Assembly (NCBI GenBank): GCA_025965935.1
Contig: JAOPVZ010000084.1
Span: 1 to 34,778, forward strand
Source: Frankiales bacterium
Lineage (GTDB): Bacteria; Actinomycetota; Actinomycetes; Mycobacteriales; SCTD01
Reading direction: 5' to 3'
Length of the DNA: 34,778 nucleotides
Part shown: piece by piece, positions 26,803 through 34,778 of the stretch
Layout: each line of letters starts with the position of its first letter
Numbering within the stretch: position 1 is the first letter of the stretch
Program-made: the position numbers and the translations under genes
The notes under the pieces: model-generated
Told to the model about the DNA's origin: nothing
Database searches by the model: none
The model's input: only the letters and a program-made list of their open reading frames with translations

Positions 26803-28038
26803 GTGGTCGACAGCCCAAGGGCTCTCGTGAGCAGCGGAGCGCTGGTCCTCCGGGACGGCGTCGCGTTCGTAGGCCCCGAGCTCGAGCGCAGGCCGTTCTC
26901 GACCCTTCGCATGGAAGACGGCCTCATCACGGGGATCGACGAGAGCGTGAGGGGGTTCGACGGCCTGGTCCTCGACCTCGCGGGGGCCTTCGTCGTCCCT
27001 GGTCTCATCGACTGCCACGTGCACTTCGACCTGGCGGCGCACCCAGCCGCGTACGGCCACTGGAGCGCGTCGCCGTTGACGAGGTCGATGACATGCCTCC
27101 ACAACGGACTGGTGGCACTGACCAAGGGCATCACGACTGTCCGGGACCTCGGCTGCATCGACCACCTCGTCCTGGACTACGCCGGGCGAGTGGAGAGCGG
27201 GTCCCTGATCGGCCCTCGGGTGATCGCCGCCGGACGTCCGATCACCATCACCGGAGGCCATTTCGCGCAGTACGGCCGGGTGGCTGACGGACAGGCCGAG
27301 GTCCGCAAGGCCGTTCGCGAGCAGATCGGCGCCGGTGCCCGGGTGGTCAAGCTCATGGCGACCGGTGGGATCTCCTCACCCGGCGACCCGACCGCGAGCA
27401 CCCTCACGCAGGAGGAGATGGCGGTCGCCGTGGAGGAGGCGCACAAGCGCGGCATCACGGTGGCTGCGCATGCCCACAACCGGGCCGGGATCCTGGCGGC
27501 ACTGCAGGCAGGGGTCGACTCGATCGAGCACGCGGCCTTCGCCGACGACGAGTCCCTCGAAGCCATCATCTCGCACCAGGCGACGCTCGTCCCGACGGTC
27601 AGTGCCCTCAACAACATCGCGCCGGACGTAGGCATCCCGATCGAGACCGTGCGGAAGAGCCTGCAGGCGCGGCAGACCTACGTGGAGAGCACCGGCAGGG
27701 CCATTTCTGCCGGAGTCAGGATCGCGGCAGGAACGGATGCCGGCACCGCCTTGAACCCGATCGGCGGTCTTGTCGACGAGCTGGAGATGTACTGCGCAGG
27801 TGGCATGTCGTGGTTGGAAGCGGTTGCCGCCGCGACCGTGAACGCCGGTGCCCTTGTGGGCGGCGGCCTGGGTGTCATCGCGACCGGGCGACCGGCGGAC
27901 GTGATCGTGGTCGACGCGGATCCGGGCGAAGCGCTCACGACACTGCGCGAGCCACTGCACGTCATCAAAGGCGGCGCCCTCGTGGATCTGCCCTGGGTCA
28001 GGCAGACCATTGCCGAGGTTCGAGCGGTGGCGTCATGA
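26803..28038 (+). CDS. Metal-dependent amidohydrolase (Xaa-Pro dipeptidase/imidazolonepropionase-like)
   Basis: VVPGLIDCHVHFD, VVKLMATGG (candidate carboxy-Lys), VAAHAHN, SIEHA, AAGTDAGT, ATGRPADVIVVDADP. Confidence 0.92.
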   Translation: MVDSPRALVSSGALVLRDGVAFVGPELERRPFSTLRMEDGLITGIDESVRGFDGLVLDLAGAFVVPGLIDCHVHFDLAAHPAAYGHWSASPLTRSMTCLHNGLVALTKGITTVRDLGCIDHLVLDYAGRVESGSLIGPRVIAAGRPITITGGHFAQYGRVADGQAEVRKAVREQIGAGARVVKLMATGGISSPGDPTASTLTQEEMAVAVEEAHKRGITVAAHAHNRAGILAALQAGVDSIEHAAFADDESLEAIISHQATLVPTVSALNNIAPDVGIPIETVRKSLQARQTYVESTGRAISAGVRIAAGTDAGTALNPIGGLVDELEMYCAGGMSWLEAVAAATVNAGALVGGGLGVIATGRPADVIVVDADPGEALTTLREPLHVIKGGALVDLPWVRQTIAEVRAVAS

Positions 28039-28790
28039 CCGGGCTGCTGACGGGCCGGGTCGCCCTGGTGACGGGAGCGGCGAGCGGCATCGGCGCTGCC
28101 ATTGCCGAGGCCTACGCGCGCGAAGGGGCGACCCTCTGCCTGGTCGACATCTCGACCGGGACCGGCCTCGCCGACGTGGCGAAGCGCTGTGAGGACTGGG
28201 GAGTCCGAACCATCACCCTGCTCGCCGACGTCTCCAAGGAGGACGACGTCACGCGAGCCTTCGCTGATGCCGAGGCCGAGCTCGGTGCAGTAGACATCCT
28301 CGTCAACAACGCCGGGATCCTGACCGAGTGCAGGGTCAGTGATATGTCGGCCGCGATGTTCGACGAGCTGATCGCGGTCGACCTGCGCAGCGTCTTCCTG
28401 TGCAGCCGGGCTGCCATTCCGGGCATGCAGCGCAAGCAGTTCGGCCGGATCATCAACGTGTCCTCCCAGCTGGGCCAGAAGGGCGGTGTCGGCCTGGCGC
28501 ACTACAGCGCGGCCAAGGCGGGCGTCATCGGCTTCACCCGTGCACTGGCTCGCGAGCTCGCTCGGGACGGGATCACCGTGAACTCCATCGCGCCGGGTCC
28601 GATCCACACCGCGCTCTCGTCCGACCTCTCGGACGAGTGGATCCGCACCCTCACCGAAAGCCTTCCGCTCGGCCGTTTCGGGTACCCGGATGAGGTAGCC
28701 CCCACCGCCGTGCTGCTGGCGAGCGAGCCAGGCGGCAACCTGTACACCGGCCAGACCCTTGGGCCCAACAGCGGCGACGTCATGCCGTGA
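28035..28790 (+). CDS. SDR family oxidoreductase
   Basis: ATGA overlap; VTGAASGIGAAIAEAYAREGA, NNAGI, HYSAAKAGVIGFTRALARELARDGITVNSIAPGPI. Confidence 0.95.
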   Translation: MTGLLTGRVALVTGAASGIGAAIAEAYAREGATLCLVDISTGTGLADVAKRCEDWGVRTITLLADVSKEDDVTRAFADAEAELGAVDILVNNAGILTECRVSDMSAAMFDELIAVDLRSVFLCSRAAIPGMQRKQFGRIINVSSQLGQKGGVGLAHYSAAKAGVIGFTRALARELARDGITVNSIAPGPIHTALSSDLSDEWIRTLTESLPLGRFGYPDEVAPTAVLLASEPGGNLYTGQTLGPNSGDVMP

Positions 28791-28812
28791 CGTGCCAAGC
28801 GGAAAGGCTGAC

Positions 28813-29505
28813 GTGATCGAGGTCTTCGGCAAGGAGGTCTACACAGAGCTCGCCGAGCTCGTGGACCCTGCCCACACTGCGCTCGTCCTGGTGGACATGC
28901 AGCGCGACTTCCTGGAACGGGACGGGTTCTTCGGTGGCCTGGGCATCGACTTGACCATGTACGACCGGACCCGGCCACGCCTTGCCGGCCTGCTGGCCGC
29001 AGCGCGACAACAGGGTCTGCTGGTGGTCCATGTGCAGAACACGGCGCTCGCGGACGGGCGCAGCGACTCTCCAGCGCAGCTCCGCTTCTACCTGCGCCTG
29101 CACGCGGCGGCCCGAGATGACGGACCTCCGTTGCGTTACACCGTGCCGGGGACGCCGGGGCACGACTTCGTCGAGGAGTTCGTGCCGAAGGCCGGTGAGC
29201 TGACCGTCCGGAAGTACCGGTCCAGCGGGTTCTGGGGCACGAACCTCGACCTGGTGCTCGAGAGCAACGGCATCAAGACGGTCGTGGTCGCTGGCTGCAC
29301 GACCGAGGGTTGCGTGGAGTCGACGGCACGCGACGCGCTGTTCTGCAACTACTACGTGGTCATCGCCGCTGACTGCGTCGGGAGCGATGACCAGGAGCAG
29401 CACGACGCGTCGATGCTGCTGATGCGGCACCGGTTCGATCTCGCCGACTCCTCAGACCTCATCGCGACATGGGACGAGGCTTCGTCTGCGTCGGCGGGGG
29501 AGTGA
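28813..29505 (+). CDS. Isochorismatase-family cysteine hydrolase (amide/ureido hydrolase type)
   Basis: LVLVDMQRDFLERDGFF (Asp), VRKYRSSGFWGTNLDLVLESNGIKTVVVAGCTTEGCVESTARDA (Lys and Cys). Confidence 0.9.
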   Translation: MIEVFGKEVYTELAELVDPAHTALVLVDMQRDFLERDGFFGGLGIDLTMYDRTRPRLAGLLAAARQQGLLVVHVQNTALADGRSDSPAQLRFYLRLHAAARDDGPPLRYTVPGTPGHDFVEEFVPKAGELTVRKYRSSGFWGTNLDLVLESNGIKTVVVAGCTTEGCVESTARDALFCNYYVVIAADCVGSDDQEQHDASMLLMRHRFDLADSSDLIATWDEASSASAGE

Positions 29506-29512
29506 AGCGCGT

Positions 29513-30802
29513 GTGAGGATCGTCGATGTGGTGTGCGTGCCCGCGCGCGCCGGCTTCTTCACCGACGATGCGGCAGCCATAGCCGCCGGGGCGAAGCACG
29601 ATGGCTTTCGGTACGCCGGTCCGCCGCTCACCCCGGGTTTCACGCAGATCCGCCAGCCCGGGGAGGCGTTGTCGGTGCTGCTCCTGCTCGAGGACGGTCA
29701 GGTCGCCCATGGGGACTGCGCCGCCGTGCAGTACTCGGGTGTCGGCGGGCGCGATCCAGTCTTCACCGCTGCCCTCGCCGGCAATGCCGTGCTGGAGGCC
29801 GTCGCCCCGGCGCTGATCGGTGCGGAGGTTGACGACTTCGCCGCTCTTTCGGCGCGCCTCGACGACCTCCGGTTCGGCGGAAGGCCGCTGCACACTGCGG
29901 TCCGGTACGGCGTGTCACAGGCGCTGCTCGACGCTGCCGCTCGCGCTCGGGGGATCACCATGGCAGAGGTGGTGCGCGACGACTGGGACACGGGTGTCGA
30001 GCTCGGCCCGGTGCCGATGTTCGTGCAGTCCGGCGACGACCGCTACGCCAACGTGGACAAGATGATCCTCAAGCAGGCCGGGGCGCTGCCGCACGGCCTG
30101 GTGAACAACGTGGAGACGAAGCTCGGCCTCCAGGGCGAGATCCTGGCCGAGTACGTGACGTGGGTGCGGGACCGGGTGCTCGCACTACGAGCCGGCTCCG
30201 ACTACGTACCGACGTTGCACTTCGACGTCTACGGGACAGTGGGCGCGGCCTTCGGCGGGGACACCGAGCTGATCGCGGACTACCTGGCGCGGCTGGGGGA
30301 GCTGGCCGCCCCGTTCGCCCTCACGATCGAGCAAGCTGTCGACGCGGGGAGCACCCCGGACCAGGTCAAGGCGATGTCGTCCTTGCGGGAGGCCTTGAGC
30401 AGCCGGGGGTCGAACGTCTCGCTGGCTGTCGACGAGTGGTGCAACACCTTGGCGGACATCGAGCAGTTCGTCGCCGCTCGAGCGGTCGACGTCGTGCACG
30501 TGAAGACGCCGGACCTGGGCGGGCTGCACGCAACGATCGAGGCGCTGCTGCTCGTCCGTCGTTCCGGGTTGCGCGCGTACTGCGGTGGCACCTGCAACGA
30601 GACAGACCGGTCCGCGCAGGTGTGCGCCCACGTCGCCATGGCCTGCGGAGCGGCGCAGGTGCTGGCCAAGCCGGGCATGGGCGTCGACGAGGGCCTGATG
30701 GTCGTCGGGAACGAGATGGCTCGGGTGACGGCGCTGGCAGCGTCCCGCAGCGCCCGTCCGGACGCCACGCCAGCGGTTGACGGTCGGCGGCGCTCGTCGT
30801 AA
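29513..30802 (+). CDS. Methylaspartate ammonia-lyase
   Basis: AAVQYSGVGGRDPVF, LPHGLVNNVETKLG, LHFDVYGTVGAAF, LAVDEWCNTLADI, VHVKTPDLGG, YCGGTCNETDRSAQVC, AAQVLAKPGMGVDEGLMVVGNEM: characteristic MAL motifs (enolase superfamily). Confidence 0.93.
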   Translation: MRIVDVVCVPARAGFFTDDAAAIAAGAKHDGFRYAGPPLTPGFTQIRQPGEALSVLLLLEDGQVAHGDCAAVQYSGVGGRDPVFTAALAGNAVLEAVAPALIGAEVDDFAALSARLDDLRFGGRPLHTAVRYGVSQALLDAAARARGITMAEVVRDDWDTGVELGPVPMFVQSGDDRYANVDKMILKQAGALPHGLVNNVETKLGLQGEILAEYVTWVRDRVLALRAGSDYVPTLHFDVYGTVGAAFGGDTELIADYLARLGELAAPFALTIEQAVDAGSTPDQVKAMSSLREALSSRGSNVSLAVDEWCNTLADIEQFVAARAVDVVHVKTPDLGGLHATIEALLLVRRSGLRAYCGGTCNETDRSAQVCAHVAMACGAAQVLAKPGMGVDEGLMVVGNEMARVTALAASRSARPDATPAVDGRRRSS

Positions 30803-31427
30803 GTTCCTGGACATCAGTACAGATAGTCTCAAGGCCGAGCAGCCTGCGACCGACGGGCGCCGCGCCCGTGGAGCAGCCAGTCGGCAGGCGATCCTGGAGG
30901 CCACGGCCAGGGTGATCGCGACGGCCGGACTCACCTCGGTGACCCACCGAGCGGTGGCGGCCGAGGCGGGGGTCTCGACGGCCTTGACGACGTACCACTT
31001 CGCCTCCCTCGACGACCTGCTGCAAGCGACGCTGTCGTCGCTGTCGGCGACCGCTGTCGCGCGGCTCGCCGCGGCGGCCGAGCTGGCCCGGTCCGGAGAG
31101 CTGTCGCTGGCTGACGCCGCGGCGACCTTCCTGATCGAGGAGCTCGGGCCGAACCGCCACAGCTTCATCGCCAGTCTCGAGCTGCAGTTCGCCTCGGTGC
31201 GCCGCCCCGCATGGTCGCCCGTGATGACCAGCACGCATGAGGCGTTCGTCGAGCTGATCCAGCACTACGTCAATGACGAGGAGGCCGCGAGGGCCATCTT
31301 CTCGGCGGCCTTCGGGTTCGCGGTCCTGCACGTTCTGGAGGGCCGCACGCCACCCAAGGGCACCTGCCGGAAGTTCGTGGCGGACCTTGTCAGCCGCTAC
31401 GACGTGCCGGACCCACGCCGGTCATGA
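30777..31427 (+). CDS. TetR family transcriptional regulator
   Basis: SRQAILEATARVIATAGLTSVTHRAVAAEAGVSTALTTYHFASLDDLLQATL; overlaps the 3' end of the MAL gene; exact start uncertain. Confidence 0.9.
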   Translation: MTVGGARRKFLDISTDSLKAEQPATDGRRARGAASRQAILEATARVIATAGLTSVTHRAVAAEAGVSTALTTYHFASLDDLLQATLSSLSATAVARLAAAAELARSGELSLADAAATFLIEELGPNRHSFIASLELQFASVRRPAWSPVMTSTHEAFVELIQHYVNDEEAARAIFSAAFGFAVLHVLEGRTPPKGTCRKFVADLVSRYDVPDPRRS

Positions 31428-32647
31428 CCGACACGGACCAGGGAGCAGCCTCGATGAGCACTCGACCAGAACGCGGCACGTCAGAGATCGCCTGGCCGCG
31501 CTCTCGGGGTACGAGGTCGAGCCTGATCGCTCAGTTCGGCTCCGAGCGCGCCGACCTGGCCGGATGGGCGCTCACGTCCGGCGACCCGCTGGCGGACGCC
31601 GTCGTGGCGGACGTCCACGACGGGCACCCGGAGGCTCGCCAGGCGGTTCAGCTGGGCATCCGGAACGGGCTGGAATCCCTCGACGACCCGCCGGACTCTG
31701 TCGTCGCCCTCCTGAGCCACACGGAGCGGTTGCCCGCCTACGCCGACGACCACCTGCTCGACCACGGGTCGGCACCCTTCTTCACCATGCCGCCTCCCGT
31801 GCACCTGATCTCGCTGAGCGCAGGCGCCTTGATCCGGGTGTACGAGTCACCCTCGATCGCCGCCGTGCTGACCAGCACCGGGCGCCTCGTCGACGGGGCC
31901 GAGCGGCGTATCCGGGAGACCGGAACGTGGGTCGCGACGGCGATGCTGCCCGGCTCGCTGAGGGTCGGCCAGCCGGGTTACGTGGCCACGTTGCAGGTGC
32001 GCCTGTTGCACGCCAACATGCGCCGGCTCGTGCGCAGCCGTGGTTTCGACGAGAGCGCGTACGGCACACCGATCAACCAGGTGGATCTCGCACGTACCTG
32101 GATGGACTTCACCATCACGTCGCTGCGGGCCGAGGAGCTGATGGGTTTCGGGCTGACGACCAGCGAGACGGCCTCGCTCTACCGCTGCTGGTGGTTGCTA
32201 GGCCACCAGCTGGGCATCGACGCGCGCCTGATCGAGGGCATTTCGAGCCATGAGCAGGCCCGTCGTGTCGACGAGCTCCTGCAGGCCGTCACCGGCCCGC
32301 TCGTCGCCGACTCGGCGACGCTCGCCGCAGCCACCCTCGGGTCGATCGCGGGCCAGCTCCACGAGGTGCTCAACGTGCCGGAGCCGATAGGTTCCAGGGC
32401 ATTGAGCGCACTCGCCCGACGGTTCCACGGCGATGCCATCGCCGACGAGCTGGGGATCGCGTCGTCCGGCGTGGCCGATGCGGTCATCGCGCGGGCGATC
32501 TCCGTGATCCGATCCCGTCGGGTCAAGGCGCGCCAGGACTCCGTGCGGTGGCAGCACAACCAGGACAAGAACCTCGCCGAGCTGCGCGCCCAGCTCGCCG
32601 AGGCCGAGCAAGCCCAGTACCAGACCCCTGGCCAGCTCATCCACTAG
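31424..32647 (+). CDS. Oxygenase MpaB-family (DUF2236) protein
   Basis: ATGA overlap; QVRLLHANMRRLVRSRGFDESAYGTPINQVDLARTWMDFTITSLRAEELMGFGLTTSE; internal ATG 31454 is an alternative start. Confidence 0.8.
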   Translation: MTDTDQGAASMSTRPERGTSEIAWPRSRGTRSSLIAQFGSERADLAGWALTSGDPLADAVVADVHDGHPEARQAVQLGIRNGLESLDDPPDSVVALLSHTERLPAYADDHLLDHGSAPFFTMPPPVHLISLSAGALIRVYESPSIAAVLTSTGRLVDGAERRIRETGTWVATAMLPGSLRVGQPGYVATLQVRLLHANMRRLVRSRGFDESAYGTPINQVDLARTWMDFTITSLRAEELMGFGLTTSETASLYRCWWLLGHQLGIDARLIEGISSHEQARRVDELLQAVTGPLVADSATLAAATLGSIAGQLHEVLNVPEPIGSRALSALARRFHGDAIADELGIASSGVADAVIARAISVIRSRRVKARQDSVRWQHNQDKNLAELRAQLAEAEQAQYQTPGQLIH

Positions 32648-32784
32648 CGGCCCGAGCTGCTCGTCCCGGCGCGCACACGCTCGCCGGCGATGCGGACAGT
32701 GGGGACGGCACACGTGCGGTGGAGCCAGCGGCGTCCACCCTGCTCGCGCTCCCCGGTTGCGGCAGGCGACCGGCGCCGAGGCGC

Positions 32785-33060
32785 ACCAGTTGATCGCCGG
32801 CCACGCGAGTGCGCGGGGGTGGTGGTCGCCGACCGGATCACCGCTGATGCTCGCGCTCTTCTGACGGCCTCAGGATGGTCGTGGCTGGATCTGCGCGGGC
32901 GATCGTCGGTGGCGTCGCCGTGGCCGCGTGGCTCGGTCAGGCCCACCGGGTCACCCGCGACGTGGACACCGTCGTCGACCAGGACCACTTGCCGGCGGCG
33001 ATCGCCGTGCTGCGGGGCCGGGTTCACGTCCCCGGATCTTCGCAAGGCGAATCCCGGCGT
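32785..33060 (+). pseudogene. Fused remnant: AbiEi-like antitoxin fragment joined out of frame to a nucleotidyltransferase (AbiEii-like) fragment
   Basis: One frame reads VVVADRITADARALLTASGWSWLDLRGR; a second frame beginning about 32875 reads VVAGSARAIVGGVAVAAWLGQAHRVTRDVDTVVDQDHLPAAIAVLRG; neither is a complete protein. Confidence 0.5.
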
Positions 33061-33080
33061 TGGGGTCGAGAGCGCTCGGG

Positions 33081-33716
33081 CTAGGGCACCAGCGGGGGTT
33101 CAGGGGTGTTGGCCAGGGACACGGTGAGAACTGCGTGCACTGCGGCGCTCACCCGTGCGGCTACGGCGTCCGGTGTCGAGCTGTCGAGTTTGCCGTCGAG
33201 GTGCAGGAACGCGAGTCCATGGACGAGCGCCCAGATTGCTGTCGACAACGCGTCGGGGTCGGCCGTCGGGAAGCACCGCTCGACGATCGCACCGACGTAC
33301 GTTGCGATCGCCGCTGTCGCGGCCACGCGCTCGCCGCTGTCCCGGTCACACGGCTCACCGAACATCACGCGGAACAGCGCGGGCCGCTGCAGCGCGAACC
33401 GGACGTAGGCCACCGCCACGGCGGCGAGGTCGTCCGTTGTCGACGGTGATGGGTGTGCGGTCGCGAGGTACTCGGCGAGCTCGCGGTAGCCCACGGCGGC
33501 CACGGCGGAAAGGAGCGCGTCGCGGTCGGCGTAGTGGCGATACGGCGCGGACGGGGCAACGCCGGCGCGTCGCGCCGCGGCTCGCAGCGAGAGCTCGGTG
33601 GCGCCGCCTTCTTCGAGCAGTTCAAGAGCGGCGCTCACCAGCGCAGCGCGCAGATCTCCGTGGTGGTAAGTGCCGCCCGTCGTCCGCACAGATCGCCCGT
33701 CCTCCCATGTGGACAC
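33081..33716 (-). CDS. TetR family transcriptional regulator (WHG-type C-terminus)
   Basis: TYHHGDLRAALVSAALELLEEGGATELSLRAAARRAGVAPSAPYRHYADRDALLSAVAAVGYREL; IWALVHGLAFLHLDGKL. Confidence 0.93.
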   Translation of the reverse strand: MSTWEDGRSVRTTGGTYHHGDLRAALVSAALELLEEGGATELSLRAAARRAGVAPSAPYRHYADRDALLSAVAAVGYRELAEYLATAHPSPSTTDDLAAVAVAYVRFALQRPALFRVMFGEPCDRDSGERVAATAAIATYVGAIVERCFPTADPDALSTAIWALVHGLAFLHLDGKLDSSTPDAVAARVSAAVHAVLTVSLANTPEPPLVP

Positions 33717-33717
33717 T

Positions 33718-33752
33718 GCTCACACCCTCGGTTAGTGTGAGCGCCGTTCACA
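33718..33752. promoter_or_regulatory. Overlapping inverted repeats between divergent TetR and OYE genes; candidate TetR operator(s)
   Basis: GCTCACAC-N9-GTGTGAGC (33718-33742) and TGTGA-N7-TCACA (33736-33752). Confidence 0.7.
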
Positions 33753-33780
33753 TGTTAGTCGATGCAGAGGCGGTTCTGGC

Positions 33781-34778
33781 ATGTCGAGCGAGCTGTTTGC
33801 ACCCTGCGCGCTGCGGTGCGGGCTGGTCTTGCCCAATCGGATCGGGAAGGCGGCGATGGAGGAGGGCCTGGCCGGACATGCACAGCTGCCGGACGAGCGG
33901 CTGGTCTCCTTGTATCGACGCTGGGGCGCCGGTGGCGCCGGGTTGCTGATCACCGGCAACGTCATGGTGCACAAGGAGGCGATGACCGGCCCGCGCGGCG
34001 TTGTGCTGGATCGCGATGCTCCGATCGAGTCGTTCGAGCGTTGGGCAGAGGCGGGGAAGGCCGGTGGGGCCGTGATGTGGATGCAGATCAGCCACCCTGG
34101 CCGTCAGGTGCGCGCCAACATGCCTGGTGTGGTCTGGGGGCCGTCGGCCGTTGCCATGGACCTTGGCAAGCACAGCAAGCGGTTTCACGCGCCGAAAGCG
34201 ATGACACCGGAGCAGATCGAAGCCACGGTGGACCGGTTCGTCGTGGCGGCCGTCCGAGCCGAAGCCGCCGGATTCGATGGGGTCGAGATCCACGGCGCGC
34301 ATGGCTACCTGCTGTCGCAGTTCCTGTCCCCGCTCGCCAACCAGCGAACCGACGAGTGGGGGGGCTCGTTGGAGAACCGCGCCCGGATGCTGTTGGACGT
34401 CGTCGCCGCGGTCCGCGCCTCGGTGTCGCCGGCGTTCGCCGTGGCGGTGAAGCTGAACTCCGCCGACTTCCAGCGCGGCGGGTTCGACGCCGCTGACGCG
34501 CGGCGGGTCATCGCCATGCTGGAGCCACTCGGAGTGGATCTCGTGGAGCTCTCCGGCGGCAGCTACGAGAGCCCAGCGATGTCAGGCCGACCGGCCGATG
34601 CCCGCACTCTTGCCCGCGAGGCGTACTTCCTGGACCTGGCGACAGAGCTCGCCGTGACCAGCCGACTGCCGCTGATGCTCACCGGCGGCGTCTCGACGCG
34701 AGACACCGCGGAGAAGGTGATCGCCGGCGGCGTCGACGTCGTGGGGATGGCGACCGCCCTGGGGGTCACGCCAGATCT
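33781..34778 (+). CDS. NADH:flavin oxidoreductase/old yellow enzyme family (truncated by right edge)
   Basis: LPNRIGKAAMEEGLA, MQISHPGRQVRANMPG, GFDGVEIHGAHGYLLSQFLSPLANQRTDEWGGSLENRARMLL, LTGGVSTRDTAEKVI. Confidence 0.93.
   Translation, partial: MSSELFAPCALRCGLVLPNRIGKAAMEEGLAGHAQLPDERLVSLYRRWGAGGAGLLITGNVMVHKEAMTGPRGVVLDRDAPIESFERWAEAGKAGGAVMWMQISHPGRQVRANMPGVVWGPSAVAMDLGKHSKRFHAPKAMTPEQIEATVDRFVVAAVRAEAAGFDGVEIHGAHGYLLSQFLSPLANQRTDEWGGSLENRARMLLDVVAAVRASVSPAFAVAVKLNSADFQRGGFDAADARRVIAMLEPLGVDLVELSGGSYESPAMSGRPADARTLAREAYFLDLATELAVTSRLPLMLTGGVSTRDTAEKVIAGGVDVVGMATALGVTPD

Noticed and set aside
27678-28832. 384-aa minus-strand ORF spanning the amidohydrolase/SDR junction
   Set aside because: Antisense to two well-supported genes; no motifs seen.
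16210-29505. Rut-type pyrimidine pathway (LLM, alpha/beta hydrolase, isochorismatase)
   Set aside because: Superficial resemblance only: the genes are split over two trains, no RutC (RidA-like) or RutF flavin reductase is seen, and the LLM protein looks like the F420-type group rather than RutA.

Overview
High-GC actinobacterial chromosomal segment, protein-coding throughout. I saw no rRNA, tRNA, CRISPR array or intact mobile element. The left end holds housekeeping or ordinary genes: the N-terminus of kgd-type 2-oxoglutarate decarboxylase, a secreted hydrolase, a DUF3052 protein, an acyl-CoA dehydrogenase with a hotdog thioesterase, a GGDEF protein, and a PAS-LuxR regulator coupled to an HtrA-like protease. 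From about 9.8 to 32.6 kb there is an accessory catabolic island with two gene trains. Train 1 (12110-19663, +): ribose-type ABC importer, cupin, LLM oxidoreductase, small dimeric-barrel protein, CMD-like protein, alpha/beta hydrolase and SDR, almost entirely in stop/start overlap, next to a divergent LysR gene. Train 2 (23132-32647, +): a second ribose-type importer, metal-dependent amidohydrolase, SDR, isochorismatase-type hydrolase, methylaspartate ammonia-lyase, TetR and an MpaB-like protein. It lies downstream of a FadR-type GntR gene that is divergent from a PuuE-like deacetylase/serine-hydrolase pair. The best candidate for an undescribed system is train 2 with its divergent arm: a methylaspartate ammonia-lyase without glutamate mutase, placed among several C-N hydrolases and an importer. 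This suggests a route converting an imported ureide or amide to an amino acid and then to a mesaconate-type product. Substrate assignments are inference. Several long inverted repeats (candidate operators, an intercistronic hairpin, and terminators overlapping stop codons) were read directly from the sequence.
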